A stretch of DNA of 64,000 nt, from positions 79,078-143,077 of the forward strand of contig JAKVBF010000012.1 of NCBI GenBank assembly GCA_022447555.1, in the 5' to 3' direction. Position numbers and translations under genes: made by a program. Origin of the DNA: Mariniblastus sp. (GTDB lineage Bacteria > Planctomycetota > Planctomycetia > Pirellulales > Pirellulaceae). The notes below the pieces were generated by a model. The model saw only the letters and a program-made list of their open reading frames with translations. It was not told the origin of the DNA and did not search any database. This document shows, piece after piece, positions 1-8,866 of the stretch. Position 1 is the stretch's first letter. Each line of letters starts with the position of its first letter.

Positions 1-2232
1 CAGGAACTTGGTTGGTCGGAAGCGAAAGAGATGGCGGCCGCGGGCGCCTTGGAGCTGGAAGCCCTGAGCCGTTCGGTGTCAGAAGCGGATCAACAAACGT
101 CGATCTCTTTGGTCGACCGATTCGATACACTATTAAGTTCGGGTCGAGAAATCGCGTCTTCAATGCACCGCGAACAGATTTTGAAGAAGACTCTGGAGGC
201 CGCTCGGGGACTGCTTCGCGGCCAGCGTACTTTGGTTATTCAAACGAACAGCAACGGTCAATCCATCCTTGCCGGACCAGCCGATCAGGAATTCGATTCG
301 GAGCTGGTTAATGAAGCGATGGTTAGTCGTAAGACGGTTGTTCGCGACTTTGAGAATGTTGATCAACATGGCGTTCGTTCGAAAAATACGGGGGGGTTTT
401 TGTGCAGCCCGATCACGGTAAATGACCGAGCCGTGGCTTGCATTTACGTGGCCAACGATTTCCTTAAGGGCTTGTATGGCGGTAACGAAATCAGGATCGC
501 AGATTATCTAACGAGTGCCGCCGGGGCTGCCTTGGAAAAGGCAAATGGCTTCGAGCAATTGGCTGAGCTGAATCAGACGCTAGAGCAAAAAGTCCTTGAC
601 CGGACTGCGACCGTGGAAGCGCGCTCTCGAGAGTTAGAGATCACCGCAGATGAGCTCAGAAAAGTACAAACGGATCTAGAAGTTGCACGGGATGAAGCGG
701 AGGCAGCTAATTCTGCCAAGAGCAGCTTCCTCGCTCGAATCAGCCATGAAATCCGTACGCCTATTTCCGCGGTGATTGGGTTTACCGAGCTAATGCTACG
801 CGGCGTGGTTACGGACCCTCAAGACCAAGCGAACAAGCTAGAAACCATTCATGCCAGCGGTAATCATCTTTTGCAATTAATCAATGATCTTTTAGACATC
901 TCCAAGATTGAAGCCGGCAAGATGGAGGTCGAGTCGATCCCGTGCGAGCCTGTGCAGGTCATCAGAGATGTGCTCGCAACACTCGAGGCAAGATCTAATC
1001 AGAAAGCGATTGATTTGCGTTTGCAGATTGAGGGAGAGGTGCCGCGATCGATTGTCAGTGATCCAACACGGATGCGGCAAATTTTTACCAATCTAATTGG
1101 TAACGCTATTAAGTTTACCGAAGTTGGAATGGTTAGCGCGACGCTGTCTTTCGAATCCTCGACAGATCAGATGTTGGTCGAAATAAGTGATACTGGGATA
1201 GGGATGACCGAAAATCAGCTTGAGAAAATATTTGAGCCATTCACACAGGCAGACTCGTCGACGACTCGTAAATTTGGCGGGACTGGGTTGGGCTTGTCCA
1301 TTAGCAAGCGGTTGGTGGAAACGCTGGGTGGATCGATGTCTGTCAAAAGCCGGCCTGGAATCGGCAGCCGCTTTGTGATCAAACTACCAATCGGCAGGAT
1401 GGCTGAAAGCGAGTGGGTGAATAACGATTGTCTTCTTCCATCAGAGCAAGCTCGTCGCGATAAAGCCTGGAGTGCGGTGCAGCTGCAAGGCCTAAGAGCT
1501 TTGGTGGTTGATGACTCCGAAACCAATCGGGAGTTGTTGAGAATTGTACTCGGTGAGGCGGGTGCTGTTGTTGAAATTGCCGAAAATGGGCGTCAGGCCA
1601 TGGAACAGCTAAAAGGAAATGACTCGGTCGATGTTGTTTTAATGGATATGCAGATGCCTGTTTTGGATGGATACGGAGCGACGCAGCAATTGCGCAAACA
1701 GGGATTCGACAGGCCCATCATAGCGCTGACTGCAAACTCAATGATCGGCGACGAAGGCCGGTGCCTAGCCGCCGGTTGCACGGATTATGTCTCCAAACCG
1801 ATCAATTTTGACGTCTTGTTAGAAAAATTGGGGTCCCTGCAGGGCACGCCAGCGAGGCAGGCTAAACACCTCTCTCCAACCCCGGCTCTTCAACCATCGG
1901 CAGAGACATTGCCGGCGGAGCAAATCGAACAGGACATACTCCAAACGATTGAGGCACTTCGGTATCCTCCGGAAGAGCCGTTCCGATCACTTTCTATTCA
2001 ATTTATTGAGAAAGTCAGAGGTAAGTTGCCAGAACTAGCGGCGGCGATTCGGAACGAGGATTTTGAAACACTCGGCCAACTCGCTCATTGGATTAAAGGT
2101 ACCGGAGGAACCGTCGGGCTTCCGCAGCTATCCGAAATCTCGATCCAGATGGAAAGCGCGCTTAAGGGCAGGTCTATTGACGAGGTCGTGGCTCACTACG
2201 AACGACTCAGGGGAATGATTTTGAGTTCGTGA
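1..2232 (+). CDS. Hybrid sensor histidine kinase (GAF-like, HisKA, HATPase, receiver, Hpt), probably 5'-truncated by the window
   Basis: Multidomain phosphorelay kinase. Numbering from the ATG at base 31, it has a GAF-like sensor region at about 40-170, a coiled coil at about 175-230, and a HisKA domain with the phospho-acceptor His239 in ISHEIRTP. The HATPase follows with N box (NLIGNAIKF), G1 (DTGIGM), F (FEPFTQAD) and G2 (GGTGLGL). A receiver domain carries phospho-Asp539 (VLMDMQMP) and the conserved Lys of SKPI. A C-terminal Hpt domain has His686 (LAHWIKGTGG). His-Asp-His transfer within one chain is therefore expected, with a separate response regulator not visible here. The frame is open from base 1 with no stop before base 31, and no strong ribosome site precedes that ATG. 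The gene probably starts upstream, perhaps as part of a larger planctomycete kinase with N-terminal domains. It ends with TGA. No transmembrane segment is visible, so it seems cytoplasmic. Confidence 0.9.
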   Translation, partial: QELGWSEAKEMAAAGALELEALSRSVSEADQQTSISLVDRFDTLLSSGREIASSMHREQILKKTLEAARGLLRGQRTLVIQTNSNGQSILAGPADQEFDSELVNEAMVSRKTVVRDFENVDQHGVRSKNTGGFLCSPITVNDRAVACIYVANDFLKGLYGGNEIRIADYLTSAAGAALEKANGFEQLAELNQTLEQKVLDRTATVEARSRELEITADELRKVQTDLEVARDEAEAANSAKSSFLARISHEIRTPISAVIGFTELMLRGVVTDPQDQANKLETIHASGNHLLQLINDLLDISKIEAGKMEVESIPCEPVQVIRDVLATLEARSNQKAIDLRLQIEGEVPRSIVSDPTRMRQIFTNLIGNAIKFTEVGMVSATLSFESSTDQMLVEISDTGIGMTENQLEKIFEPFTQADSSTTRKFGGTGLGLSISKRLVETLGGSMSVKSRPGIGSRFVIKLPIGRMAESEWVNNDCLLPSEQARRDKAWSAVQLQGLRALVVDDSETNRELLRIVLGEAGAVVEIAENGRQAMEQLKGNDSVDVVLMDMQMPVLDGYGATQQLRKQGFDRPIIALTANSMIGDEGRCLAAGCTDYVSKPINFDVLLEKLGSLQGTPARQAKHLSPTPALQPSAETLPAEQIEQDILQTIEALRYPPEEPFRSLSIQFIEKVRGKLPELAAAIRNEDFETLGQLAHWIKGTGGTVGLPQLSEISIQMESALKGRSIDEVVAHYERLRGMILSS

Positions 2233-2424
2233 TTTCTCATGAACGTCGGTCATTGAATCGCCGAATTCATTCGAACTGTCAGTCTATGAACCCCACGCCA
2301 ATTAGAAACAGAGTTTGATCGGGGCCTAATCTGGTGCAGTGTCTTGCGCGAGCAACCAGAGCGGCATTGAAATCAATAATCGATACCCGCACCCGCACAT
2401 TTTTGTAATTCACAGTTTCTAGAT

Positions 2425-3255
2425 TTAGTGAATGACGTCATCCCAGTTGATGTTGTCGTTGTGGGAATGCGTGAAACCCATGGCGCGTTCTTGGCGGACG
2501 GTCTCTTCGTCGCGAAAGGCCATAACGTACGTTTTGCGCCATTGTTCCGAAGTGTTCCCGCCGGACCCATGGACAATCCGCTCGTCATGGATCGTCACCG
2601 CTCCTCGTTTGACAGGCAGATAGACGAGTCGGTCTGTTGGCTTGGATTCGATGATCAGTGTATGCGATGCATCCCGACCGTCATCTTTGGGCTGGTGGCT
2701 TCTTAATTCCGGCTCTTTATTCGTTCCGGGGCAAACTTGAAGGCAGCCATTTTCGAGATCCGAATCACTTAAGGCGAGCGAGAAAGTTGCGGTCCAAGTA
2801 TTCTCGGTCTTGGGCCAATATCCGAGATCTTGATGCATCGCGAATTCGGCATTTTCCTTCTGCGGCTTTTTAGCAAGAAATTGTTCGTAGTCCATCACGG
2901 CCGTTCCTGCATACAATTGGTTGGCAACGCTCTGGGCTAGTTGGAAAAAGATATTGTCAACCAGTTCAGGACGATACTTGCTGGGCAGCATGGCATTGAC
3001 CAAGCGGAATTCTTCAATCGGTGTTCCGTAAGGCTGGCTCATGTCACAAAAATCTTTATTCATGCCGGGTTCCCGCCCCTGCACAAAGTGATCAAACCAC
3101 GGATCGAGTGTCGCCAATTCTTCTTCGGTCAAAAACTCGTTCAGTGTGAGATAGCCGGCTTCGGAAAACTGCTCGATTTCGCTATCGGTGACCCGGTATT
3201 GATTGCCTTGGCGACGTTGACGTCCCGAATCTTCGTTGGTGGAGCGTTGCGGCAT
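2425..3255 (-). CDS. Phytanoyl-CoA dioxygenase (PhyH) family protein
   Basis: 276-residue protein of the PhyH family of non-haem Fe(II)/2-oxoglutarate dioxygenases. The iron-binding facial triad is readable: His141 and Asp143 in MHQDLGYW, and His229 in IVHGSGGN. A downstream Arg240 (QWRKTY) could bind the 2-oxoglutarate carboxylate. The N-terminus (about residues 22-50, EIEQFSEAGYLTL) is the usual start of the PhyH fold. Members hydroxylate small molecules or lipids, and the substrate cannot be read from sequence. Planctomycetes carry many paralogues. The gene is convergent with the upstream kinase, with 192 bp between them and no obvious terminator hairpin. There is no signal peptide, so it is cytoplasmic. 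The start is the ATG at 3255 and no better in-frame start is apparent. Confidence 0.85.
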   Translation of the reverse strand: MPQRSTNEDSGRQRRQGNQYRVTDSEIEQFSEAGYLTLNEFLTEEELATLDPWFDHFVQGREPGMNKDFCDMSQPYGTPIEEFRLVNAMLPSKYRPELVDNIFFQLAQSVANQLYAGTAVMDYEQFLAKKPQKENAEFAMHQDLGYWPKTENTWTATFSLALSDSDLENGCLQVCPGTNKEPELRSHQPKDDGRDASHTLIIESKPTDRLVYLPVKRGAVTIHDERIVHGSGGNTSEQWRKTYVMAFRDEETVRQERAMGFTHSHNDNINWDDVIH

Positions 3256-3372
3256 GATAAACTCGTTTTCTCAAATGGTCACAGTGTCAAGCAATTCCAA
3301 AAAGTTGGTCCATGACATGCTTTGTTAAACGCAACCTTACAGAGGCTTACAAGAGCTGCATCGTAAAAAAGG

Positions 3373-3446
3373 CACCCCGAGCAGGATTCGAACCTGCGAC
3401 CTACTGATTAGAAGTCAGTTGCTCTATCCAGCTGAGCTATCGGGGC
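3373..3446 (-). tRNA. tRNA-Arg (anticodon TCT)
   Basis: A full cloverleaf is readable on the minus strand. The acceptor stem GCCCCGA pairs with TCGGGGT (first pair G-U). The D arm is AGCTCAGCTGGATAGAGC. The anticodon stem ACTGA/TCAGT holds loop CTTCTAA, giving anticodon TCT, which reads AGA/AGG. The T arm is GCAGG-TTCGAAT-CCTGC. The discriminator is G73. The 3' CCA is not encoded, since the following bases are CCT. A run of six T follows directly on the minus strand and could serve as a terminator. Confidence 0.96.
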
Positions 3447-3757
3447 AAATTGAGACGTTTCCGTTTAGCTGTTCGTATCCTAGCACAAAACCCCCGCTGA
3501 GTGGATGTGTGACCTGCTGGCGATCCCGGAACAGACGGCGGTTTGCGATGGAGCTTGAACTAGTGGATAAGTAACGCGATCAGTCAACAGCGATTGTCAC
3601 CCGTTGCAAAAAGACGGTGCCAACGAGCGGTTCGTTAATGGCAAGGGACAAGAAATGGTTTAGAATAGGACTTGTAAACAAATTGCGAGAGAGCTTTCCC
3701 GGGCGCTAGCTTGAGGCTGGCTGGTTACGAACTCTATAGAGCGGAATCCAGAAACTG
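3447..3757. other. Intergenic stretch between tRNA-Arg and the sulfatase
   Basis: 311 bp with no convincing reading frame, hairpin or repeat. It must hold the divergent promoters of the minus-strand tRNA and the plus-strand sulfatase. I see no clear -35/-10 pair. Confidence 0.5.
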
Positions 3758-5695
3758 ATGAATTTCAATGTCTTAAAATTGACCTCTTCACCGTTAACGA
3801 TTGTGTTTTTCTTTACCGCCTGGATCGTGTTAATGCTCGAGCCGACACCTGCGGTCGCTCAGACCGGTGACGCTCGCGCTCAGGGACGGCCGAATATTCT
3901 CTGGCTGACGGCCGAAGACATTGGTCCCCAGCTGGGTTGTTATGGTGATTCCGTAGCCAAGACGCCCAACCTCGATGCGATGGCAGCCCGCGGGATGGTC
4001 TTCGATGTGGCTTGGTCCAACTATCCGGTTTGCGCACCCGCTCGAACAACGATCATTACGGGAATGTATGCAGCAGCCAATGGTGCTGGCCATATGCGGT
4101 GCCTGCGGCCTTTGCCTGATGGTGTTGAGATGTTTCCTGAGATTTTGCGGCAAGCCGGCTACTTTTGCACGAACCGCACCAAAGAAGATTACAACCATCC
4201 CAAGTCCGGCAAGGTCTGGGATCAATCTAATCGTAAAGCCCACTTTAATAACCGACCCAAAGGAACCGGTTCGCGTCCGCCGTTTTTTTCCGTGTTCAAT
4301 CAGACAGTAACTCATGAAAGCCGAATTCGGAAACGCCCCCACCAAGCAGTGACCGACCCGCAATCCGTCCAGCTAGCGAGTTATTGGCCTGATCGTCCTG
4401 AGGTCCGACAAGACTGGGCTCAGTATTACGATAATATTGCTACGATGGATGATTGGGTTGGGGTCCAGCTTAACCAGCTGGAACAATCAGGGGTGGCAGA
4501 CAATACGATTGTTATTTTCTATGGTGACCATGGCTCTGGGATGCCTCGTCATAAACGGTACGCTGGCGACTCGGGCATGCGTGTCCCTTTCATCGTTTAC
4601 TTTCCTGAAAAATACCAACACCTGGCACCAGCCGGCTATGCAGCCGGCAAGCACTCTAAAGAGCTTGTCAGTTTCGTAGACTTGGCTCCAACGACACTCA
4701 GTCTGGCCGGGATTGAACCACCCCAATACATGCAAGGAAGAGCGTTTGCGGGTGCTTATCGCGCGCCTCCTGCTGCATTTCTTTATGGTTTTCGTGAACG
4801 AATGGATGAGCGTCCCGACTTATCTCGATCACTGCGGGACGATCGTTTCTTGTACATCCGAAACTACATGCCACATTTATCGGCCGGGCAGCACATCAAT
4901 TATCAGATGCAAACCCCCACAACGCGACTGTGGAGAGAGTTGTATGACGCAGGGAAACTGACGAAGGTGCAACGTCAGTTTTGGGAGGCTCGGCCCGCCG
5001 AAGAGTTTTATGATTTGCAGAAAGATCCGGAAGAAACCGTTAATTTAATTGACAACAAAAATTACCAGAAAGAGATCCGACGGTTTCAAGAGGCTCACCG
5101 GCGGAAGACCATGGAGATAAGGGACCCTGCGTTCATTCCGGAAACGATGCTTCACCGGATTGCCAGCCAGCCCACGGGTGTTGCCGGTTTCTGTTCGGAC
5201 TCTAAAAAGTATCCTCTCCAAAAGATTTTTGATGTTGCCAGCCAAGCGGCCCAGACCTCAGGGCCTGTTCCCCCAGCATTGTTGCAGCTAGCCCAATCAG
5301 AGAATTCGATTCTTCGATACTGGCTGGCGATGGCGTTCGTCAGCCGGGGCAGCGAGGCCTGCCAAAAGCATGTCACGCTTTTGAAAGAATTGATGCGAGA
5401 TCCAGTCCCTGCGGTGGCGGTGGCGGCAGCGGAGGCTCTAGCGGTACACGGACCGAAAGGTTCTGTAAAGCAAGCTGTCAATTTCCTGGTAAGCAAAGCG
5501 AATGTAGGCCAGGCAGATTTTTATGTAGCGGTTGCGGCCTTGAATGCTCTCGACCATCTGCCTTTAGCCGCTCAGGTGCCCGCTGGCGTGCTTAACCAAT
5601 TCCCCCGCCAAACCGACCAGATTCAACGGGGCGATGACTATGTTCAACGCCTGATTGAAAAAGTGTTGGCGAAAATCCAGGCCGGCCAACAGTAG
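3758..5695 (+). CDS. Secreted sulfatase with C-terminal HEAT-like region
   Basis: 645-residue alkaline-phosphatase-superfamily sulfatase. Residues 1-35 form a signal peptide with a cut near AVAQ. The metal-binding start NILWLTAEDIG is followed by the CxPxR signature CAPAR, with Cys92 expected to be converted to formylglycine. The motif DHGSGMPRHKR and a GMRVPFIVYFP segment are typical of the catalytic core, which ends near residue 440. Residues from about 500 to 640 contain Ala-rich helical repeats (for example a DPVPAVAVAAAEALAVHG segment), like a HEAT-repeat solenoid that could bind a partner or polysaccharide. Planctomycetes use many sulfatases on algal sulfated polysaccharides, but the substrate here is unknown. 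It stands alone, with no glycoside hydrolase beside it. The next gene on the strand is recG, about 100 bp downstream. Confidence 0.9.
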   Translation: MNFNVLKLTSSPLTIVFFFTAWIVLMLEPTPAVAQTGDARAQGRPNILWLTAEDIGPQLGCYGDSVAKTPNLDAMAARGMVFDVAWSNYPVCAPARTTIITGMYAAANGAGHMRCLRPLPDGVEMFPEILRQAGYFCTNRTKEDYNHPKSGKVWDQSNRKAHFNNRPKGTGSRPPFFSVFNQTVTHESRIRKRPHQAVTDPQSVQLASYWPDRPEVRQDWAQYYDNIATMDDWVGVQLNQLEQSGVADNTIVIFYGDHGSGMPRHKRYAGDSGMRVPFIVYFPEKYQHLAPAGYAAGKHSKELVSFVDLAPTTLSLAGIEPPQYMQGRAFAGAYRAPPAAFLYGFRERMDERPDLSRSLRDDRFLYIRNYMPHLSAGQHINYQMQTPTTRLWRELYDAGKLTKVQRQFWEARPAEEFYDLQKDPEETVNLIDNKNYQKEIRRFQEAHRRKTMEIRDPAFIPETMLHRIASQPTGVAGFCSDSKKYPLQKIFDVASQAAQTSGPVPPALLQLAQSENSILRYWLAMAFVSRGSEACQKHVTLLKELMRDPVPAVAVAAAEALAVHGPKGSVKQAVNFLVSKANVGQADFYVAVAALNALDHLPLAAQVPAGVLNQFPRQTDQIQRGDDYVQRLIEKVLAKIQAGQQ

Positions 5696-5791
5696 TATTT
5701 TGCGTTTGTTTAGCACCAGCCCCCCCTGCTCTGCCGCGGCTAAGTGGTTGCGTCGATAGTGGGCTATTGGTTGTCTCGGTATAATGAAATC

Positions 5792-7885
5792 ATGTCCACG
5801 ACTGACCATGACGAAGAACGGTTGAAACTCACCCAGCCGGTCCAATTTGTAAAAGGTGTGGGGCCGCAGCGGGCAGCTTTGCTAGGAAAGATGGGCGTTA
5901 AAACCGCGGGGGATTTGTTATTTTTCTTTCCCCGGCGTTATCAGGATTTCACTCAGCAATGCGACATCGCTGACCTTCAGGCAGAGCAGCCAGTCAGCGT
6001 TGTAGGCAAAGTTTACGATGTAGCGCAATCGGATTATGGAAATCGACATATTCTCAATGTCCTGATCGAGCAGCCAGATGGCTCTCTGTTGCGAGGCATC
6101 TGGTTCAATCAGCGTTATATGGTCAACAAGTTTGAAGCAGGCCAGGCCGTTCAATTTCGAGGAAAAGCTGCCAAGCGCAGCGGTCGCTGGCAGATGACAC
6201 ACCCAACGGTGATATGGATCGATGAATCGGAGGATGTCCCCTCGGGCCAGTTACTACCGGTCTACCCGCTAACGGAAGGTCTGAATCAAAGGCAGATCCG
6301 GAAAATTGTCGAGGCCGCTGTAGCGGATTATGCCGGTTTGGTCGTCGAATCGTTTCCAGAATCACTTCAACAAGAATTGAATTTATGTGATATTCACTCG
6401 GCTATTGAATGGGTTCACCAGCCTCAGGACGAGCAACAATACGAACGCGCGAGAAAACGGTTGGTCTTTCAAGAACTGCTGGTATTGCAACTTGCGCTGG
6501 CCATGCGTCGCCATCGGGTGCAGGCGCGTTCGGTCGCTCCTCCTCTGGAGTTGAGTCCTAAGATACGGGCTCGGATTCTAGGGCGACTACCGTTTGAGCT
6601 TTCGGAATCTCAATCGAAGGTGTTCGAGGAAATATCTACCGATATGAATCGTCCATTTCCGATGAACCGTCTGTTGCACGGCGAAGTCGGTAGCGGTAAG
6701 ACGATGGTCGCGATTTGCGCGATGATGCTATCCGTAGCGGCGGGCCATCAAGCGGCCCTGATGGCACCGACGGAAATTCTCGCTCATCAGCATTTTCAGA
6801 CGCTTAGCCGATTGCTGCAAAATAGTCGGGTGAAACTAGCGCTTTGCACAGGCAGTCAGAAGTCTTCTGAACGACGTCTGATCGACCAGCAGGTAGCTGC
6901 GGGAGATGTGGACGTAGTGATTGGCACCACAGCCATTGTGCAATCGTCTCTAGAATTCAAACAGCTGGGCTTGGTGGTAATTGATGAGCAACACAAATTT
7001 GGTGTGCGGCAGCGGGCCCGACTGAAACAATCAGGTTTCGATCCGCACTATCTGGTCATGACGGCGACTCCGATTCCCAGAACCATTACCATGACACTGT
7101 TTGGCGATCTTGATATTTCAGTGCTTGAGCGCCGAGCGTCGACCATTAGTAAAACGAACACCTATTTAGGAAGCGAGGCGACGCGCGATAAATGGTGGCA
7201 GTTTTTTGCCGACAAACTAAAGCAGGGCCGCCAAGGTTTTGTAGTGGCTCCGTTGGTCCGTGGTGCCGCAGATACAGCGGTCAACAGTGTCGAGAAATTA
7301 TATGAATCAATGGTACATGGCCCGCTAGAACCGTTTCGCGTTGGCTTGATTCATGGGCAACAGACATCTAATGAGAAGCAATCAACGATGGACAAATTTG
7401 CTTCGGGTCAACTACAAGTATTGGTGGCGACCGGTGTGATCGAAGTTGGGATTGATGTCCCTAATGCAACCGTGATGACGATTGAGTCGGCGGAACGGTT
7501 TGGCTTGTCCCAGCTCCATCAGCTGCGTGGACGGGTTGGCCGGGGCCAGCATCCGGGATATGTTTGTGCGTTCGCTACCAGCCAAGAGCCTACGGAAATA
7601 GAGAGGCTGAACGCGTTTGCCGAGATTGATAATGGCTTTGACCTAGCACAGGCCGACCTGCGGCTGCGAGGCCCGGGCAACCTATTCAGCACCCAGCAGA
7701 CCGGTTTTCCACCATTGATGATTGCGGATTTAACTCGTGATGAAGAGGTTTTGCAACAAACGCAAGAACAAGCGAGGTCGATCATTTCGGATGACCCTGA
7801 TTTGGCAGACCCCGGTTTGGCACGGTTGCGACAGTTGGTGCTTGTGCGGTATGGCAAAGCCTTAGAAATCAGTGATGTTGGTTAG
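5792..7885 (+). CDS. recG: ATP-dependent DNA helicase RecG
   Basis: RecG remodels stalled replication forks and branch-migrates Holliday junctions. The 697 residues match the family length. The N-terminal wedge/OB region begins with VKGVGPQRAALLGKMGV and FFPRRYQD. Helicase motifs are readable: Walker A GEVGSGKT, motif II DEQH (the usual RecG form), motif III TATPIPRT, and motif VI QLRGRVGRG. The C-terminal part includes the RecG-like LRGPGNLFSTQQTGF segment. An in-frame ATG lies further upstream at 5744, but the 16 extra residues (MVASIVGYW...) do not resemble RecG, so I chose the ATG at 5792. A TATAAT hexamer at 5780-5785 sits just ahead of that ATG with no fitting -35 box. Confidence 0.95.
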   Translation: MSTTDHDEERLKLTQPVQFVKGVGPQRAALLGKMGVKTAGDLLFFFPRRYQDFTQQCDIADLQAEQPVSVVGKVYDVAQSDYGNRHILNVLIEQPDGSLLRGIWFNQRYMVNKFEAGQAVQFRGKAAKRSGRWQMTHPTVIWIDESEDVPSGQLLPVYPLTEGLNQRQIRKIVEAAVADYAGLVVESFPESLQQELNLCDIHSAIEWVHQPQDEQQYERARKRLVFQELLVLQLALAMRRHRVQARSVAPPLELSPKIRARILGRLPFELSESQSKVFEEISTDMNRPFPMNRLLHGEVGSGKTMVAICAMMLSVAAGHQAALMAPTEILAHQHFQTLSRLLQNSRVKLALCTGSQKSSERRLIDQQVAAGDVDVVIGTTAIVQSSLEFKQLGLVVIDEQHKFGVRQRARLKQSGFDPHYLVMTATPIPRTITMTLFGDLDISVLERRASTISKTNTYLGSEATRDKWWQFFADKLKQGRQGFVVAPLVRGAADTAVNSVEKLYESMVHGPLEPFRVGLIHGQQTSNEKQSTMDKFASGQLQVLVATGVIEVGIDVPNATVMTIESAERFGLSQLHQLRGRVGRGQHPGYVCAFATSQEPTEIERLNAFAEIDNGFDLAQADLRLRGPGNLFSTQQTGFPPLMIADLTRDEEVLQQTQEQARSIISDDPDLADPGLARLRQLVLVRYGKALEISDVG

Positions 7886-7974
7886 CGTGGGTAGTCTTGC
7901 GCGGCGCAGGCGTTTAGGGCCGATGGCCCAAAATCCGAACGAGCGTGCGGAAGACTGAAAGAACCTCGAGCTCC

Positions 7975-8826
7975 ATGATCTACTTGCTGTTAAATATTGT
8001 TTTTGGTTCTTTGTTTGTGCTCAGTATCAAGTGGGTCCAAAATCGCAAACAAGAAGACATTGTCACCATCGGCATGATTAACTACATCGCCGGGGCTCTG
8101 GTGATTTTGCCAGAATTCATTCAGTCTCATCCCTCAATGGTGACGGCGTCAGCACTGGGCACAGGTGGTACGATGGGCGCGTGTTATTTTGTAGCTTTCT
8201 TTTTTGTGGTTTACGCCATTCGTTATGTCGGAGTCGCGAGCGCATCGGTGGTCGGTTCGCTTTCCATCCTTTGTCCGATCTTGATTGGGGTACTGGTCTG
8301 GAACGAGAGCCCTAATTTTTATCAGGTTCTAGGGATCGGAATGGCATTACTCTCGCTGTCGCTGATTGGCGGTTCGACTGACAGCCAGCGTCCGGTGGTT
8401 CGAGCATGGTTGGTTCCGGCCATGTTAATTGCTTTTTTCATTCTCGCGGGTGTTAGCCGTCTGTCGCAAGAAGCCTTTCGACATATTTGCCATGCCGAAG
8501 AGCGTTCCGTGTTTCTGTTCACGGCATTTAGCGTAGCCGCTATCCCGTCGATGGTCGCTCTTTTGATTCGCTGGAAACGAATTCGATGGCAGGAATGGTC
8601 GATTGGAATCATGCTAGGTACGGTTAATGTACTGCAGAGCCACTTTATTCTCAAAGCGCTGAAAGAGTTCCCTGGTTACATTGTTTTTCCCGTAGTGAGC
8701 GCCGGTGGATTGGTGTTTACGACGTTGTTTGCGATCAGCTTTTTACGGGAGCGGTTAACGTTCCGAGCCTACATAGGGATCGGCTTGGCAACGGTCGCGT
8801 TGCTTTTGTTAAACTGGGATTTGTAA
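7975..8826 (+). CDS. DMT/EamA-family inner-membrane permease
   Basis: 283-residue very hydrophobic protein with about ten predicted transmembrane helices, starting MIYLLLNIVFGSLFVLSIKW. Two homologous five-helix halves are typical of the drug/metabolite transporter superfamily. The first half has VASASVVGSLSILCPILIG and the second has FPVVSAGGLVFTTLFAISFL followed by ERLTFRAYIGIGL. These are the characteristic EamA helix pairs. The substrate is unknown. A GTG at 7945 would add ten polar residues (MRKTERTSSS). The ATG at 7975 begins directly at the first helix and is preferred. It lies between recG and a CxxC/TPR membrane protein, all on the plus strand, with 90 bp or less between neighbours, so a shared transcript is possible. 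Confidence 0.85.
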   Translation: MIYLLLNIVFGSLFVLSIKWVQNRKQEDIVTIGMINYIAGALVILPEFIQSHPSMVTASALGTGGTMGACYFVAFFFVVYAIRYVGVASASVVGSLSILCPILIGVLVWNESPNFYQVLGIGMALLSLSLIGGSTDSQRPVVRAWLVPAMLIAFFILAGVSRLSQEAFRHICHAEERSVFLFTAFSVAAIPSMVALLIRWKRIRWQEWSIGIMLGTVNVLQSHFILKALKEFPGYIVFPVVSAGGLVFTTLFAISFLRERLTFRAYIGIGLATVALLLLNWDL

Positions 8827-8866
8827 CGAAGGTTAAAAAAACGAGCGTTTTACAACGATTTTTCTC

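Noticed and set aside
5780-5785. TATAAT just before the recG start as a promoter
   Set aside because: No -35 box at a suitable distance, and it would give an almost leaderless transcript; kept only as a remark in the recG entry.
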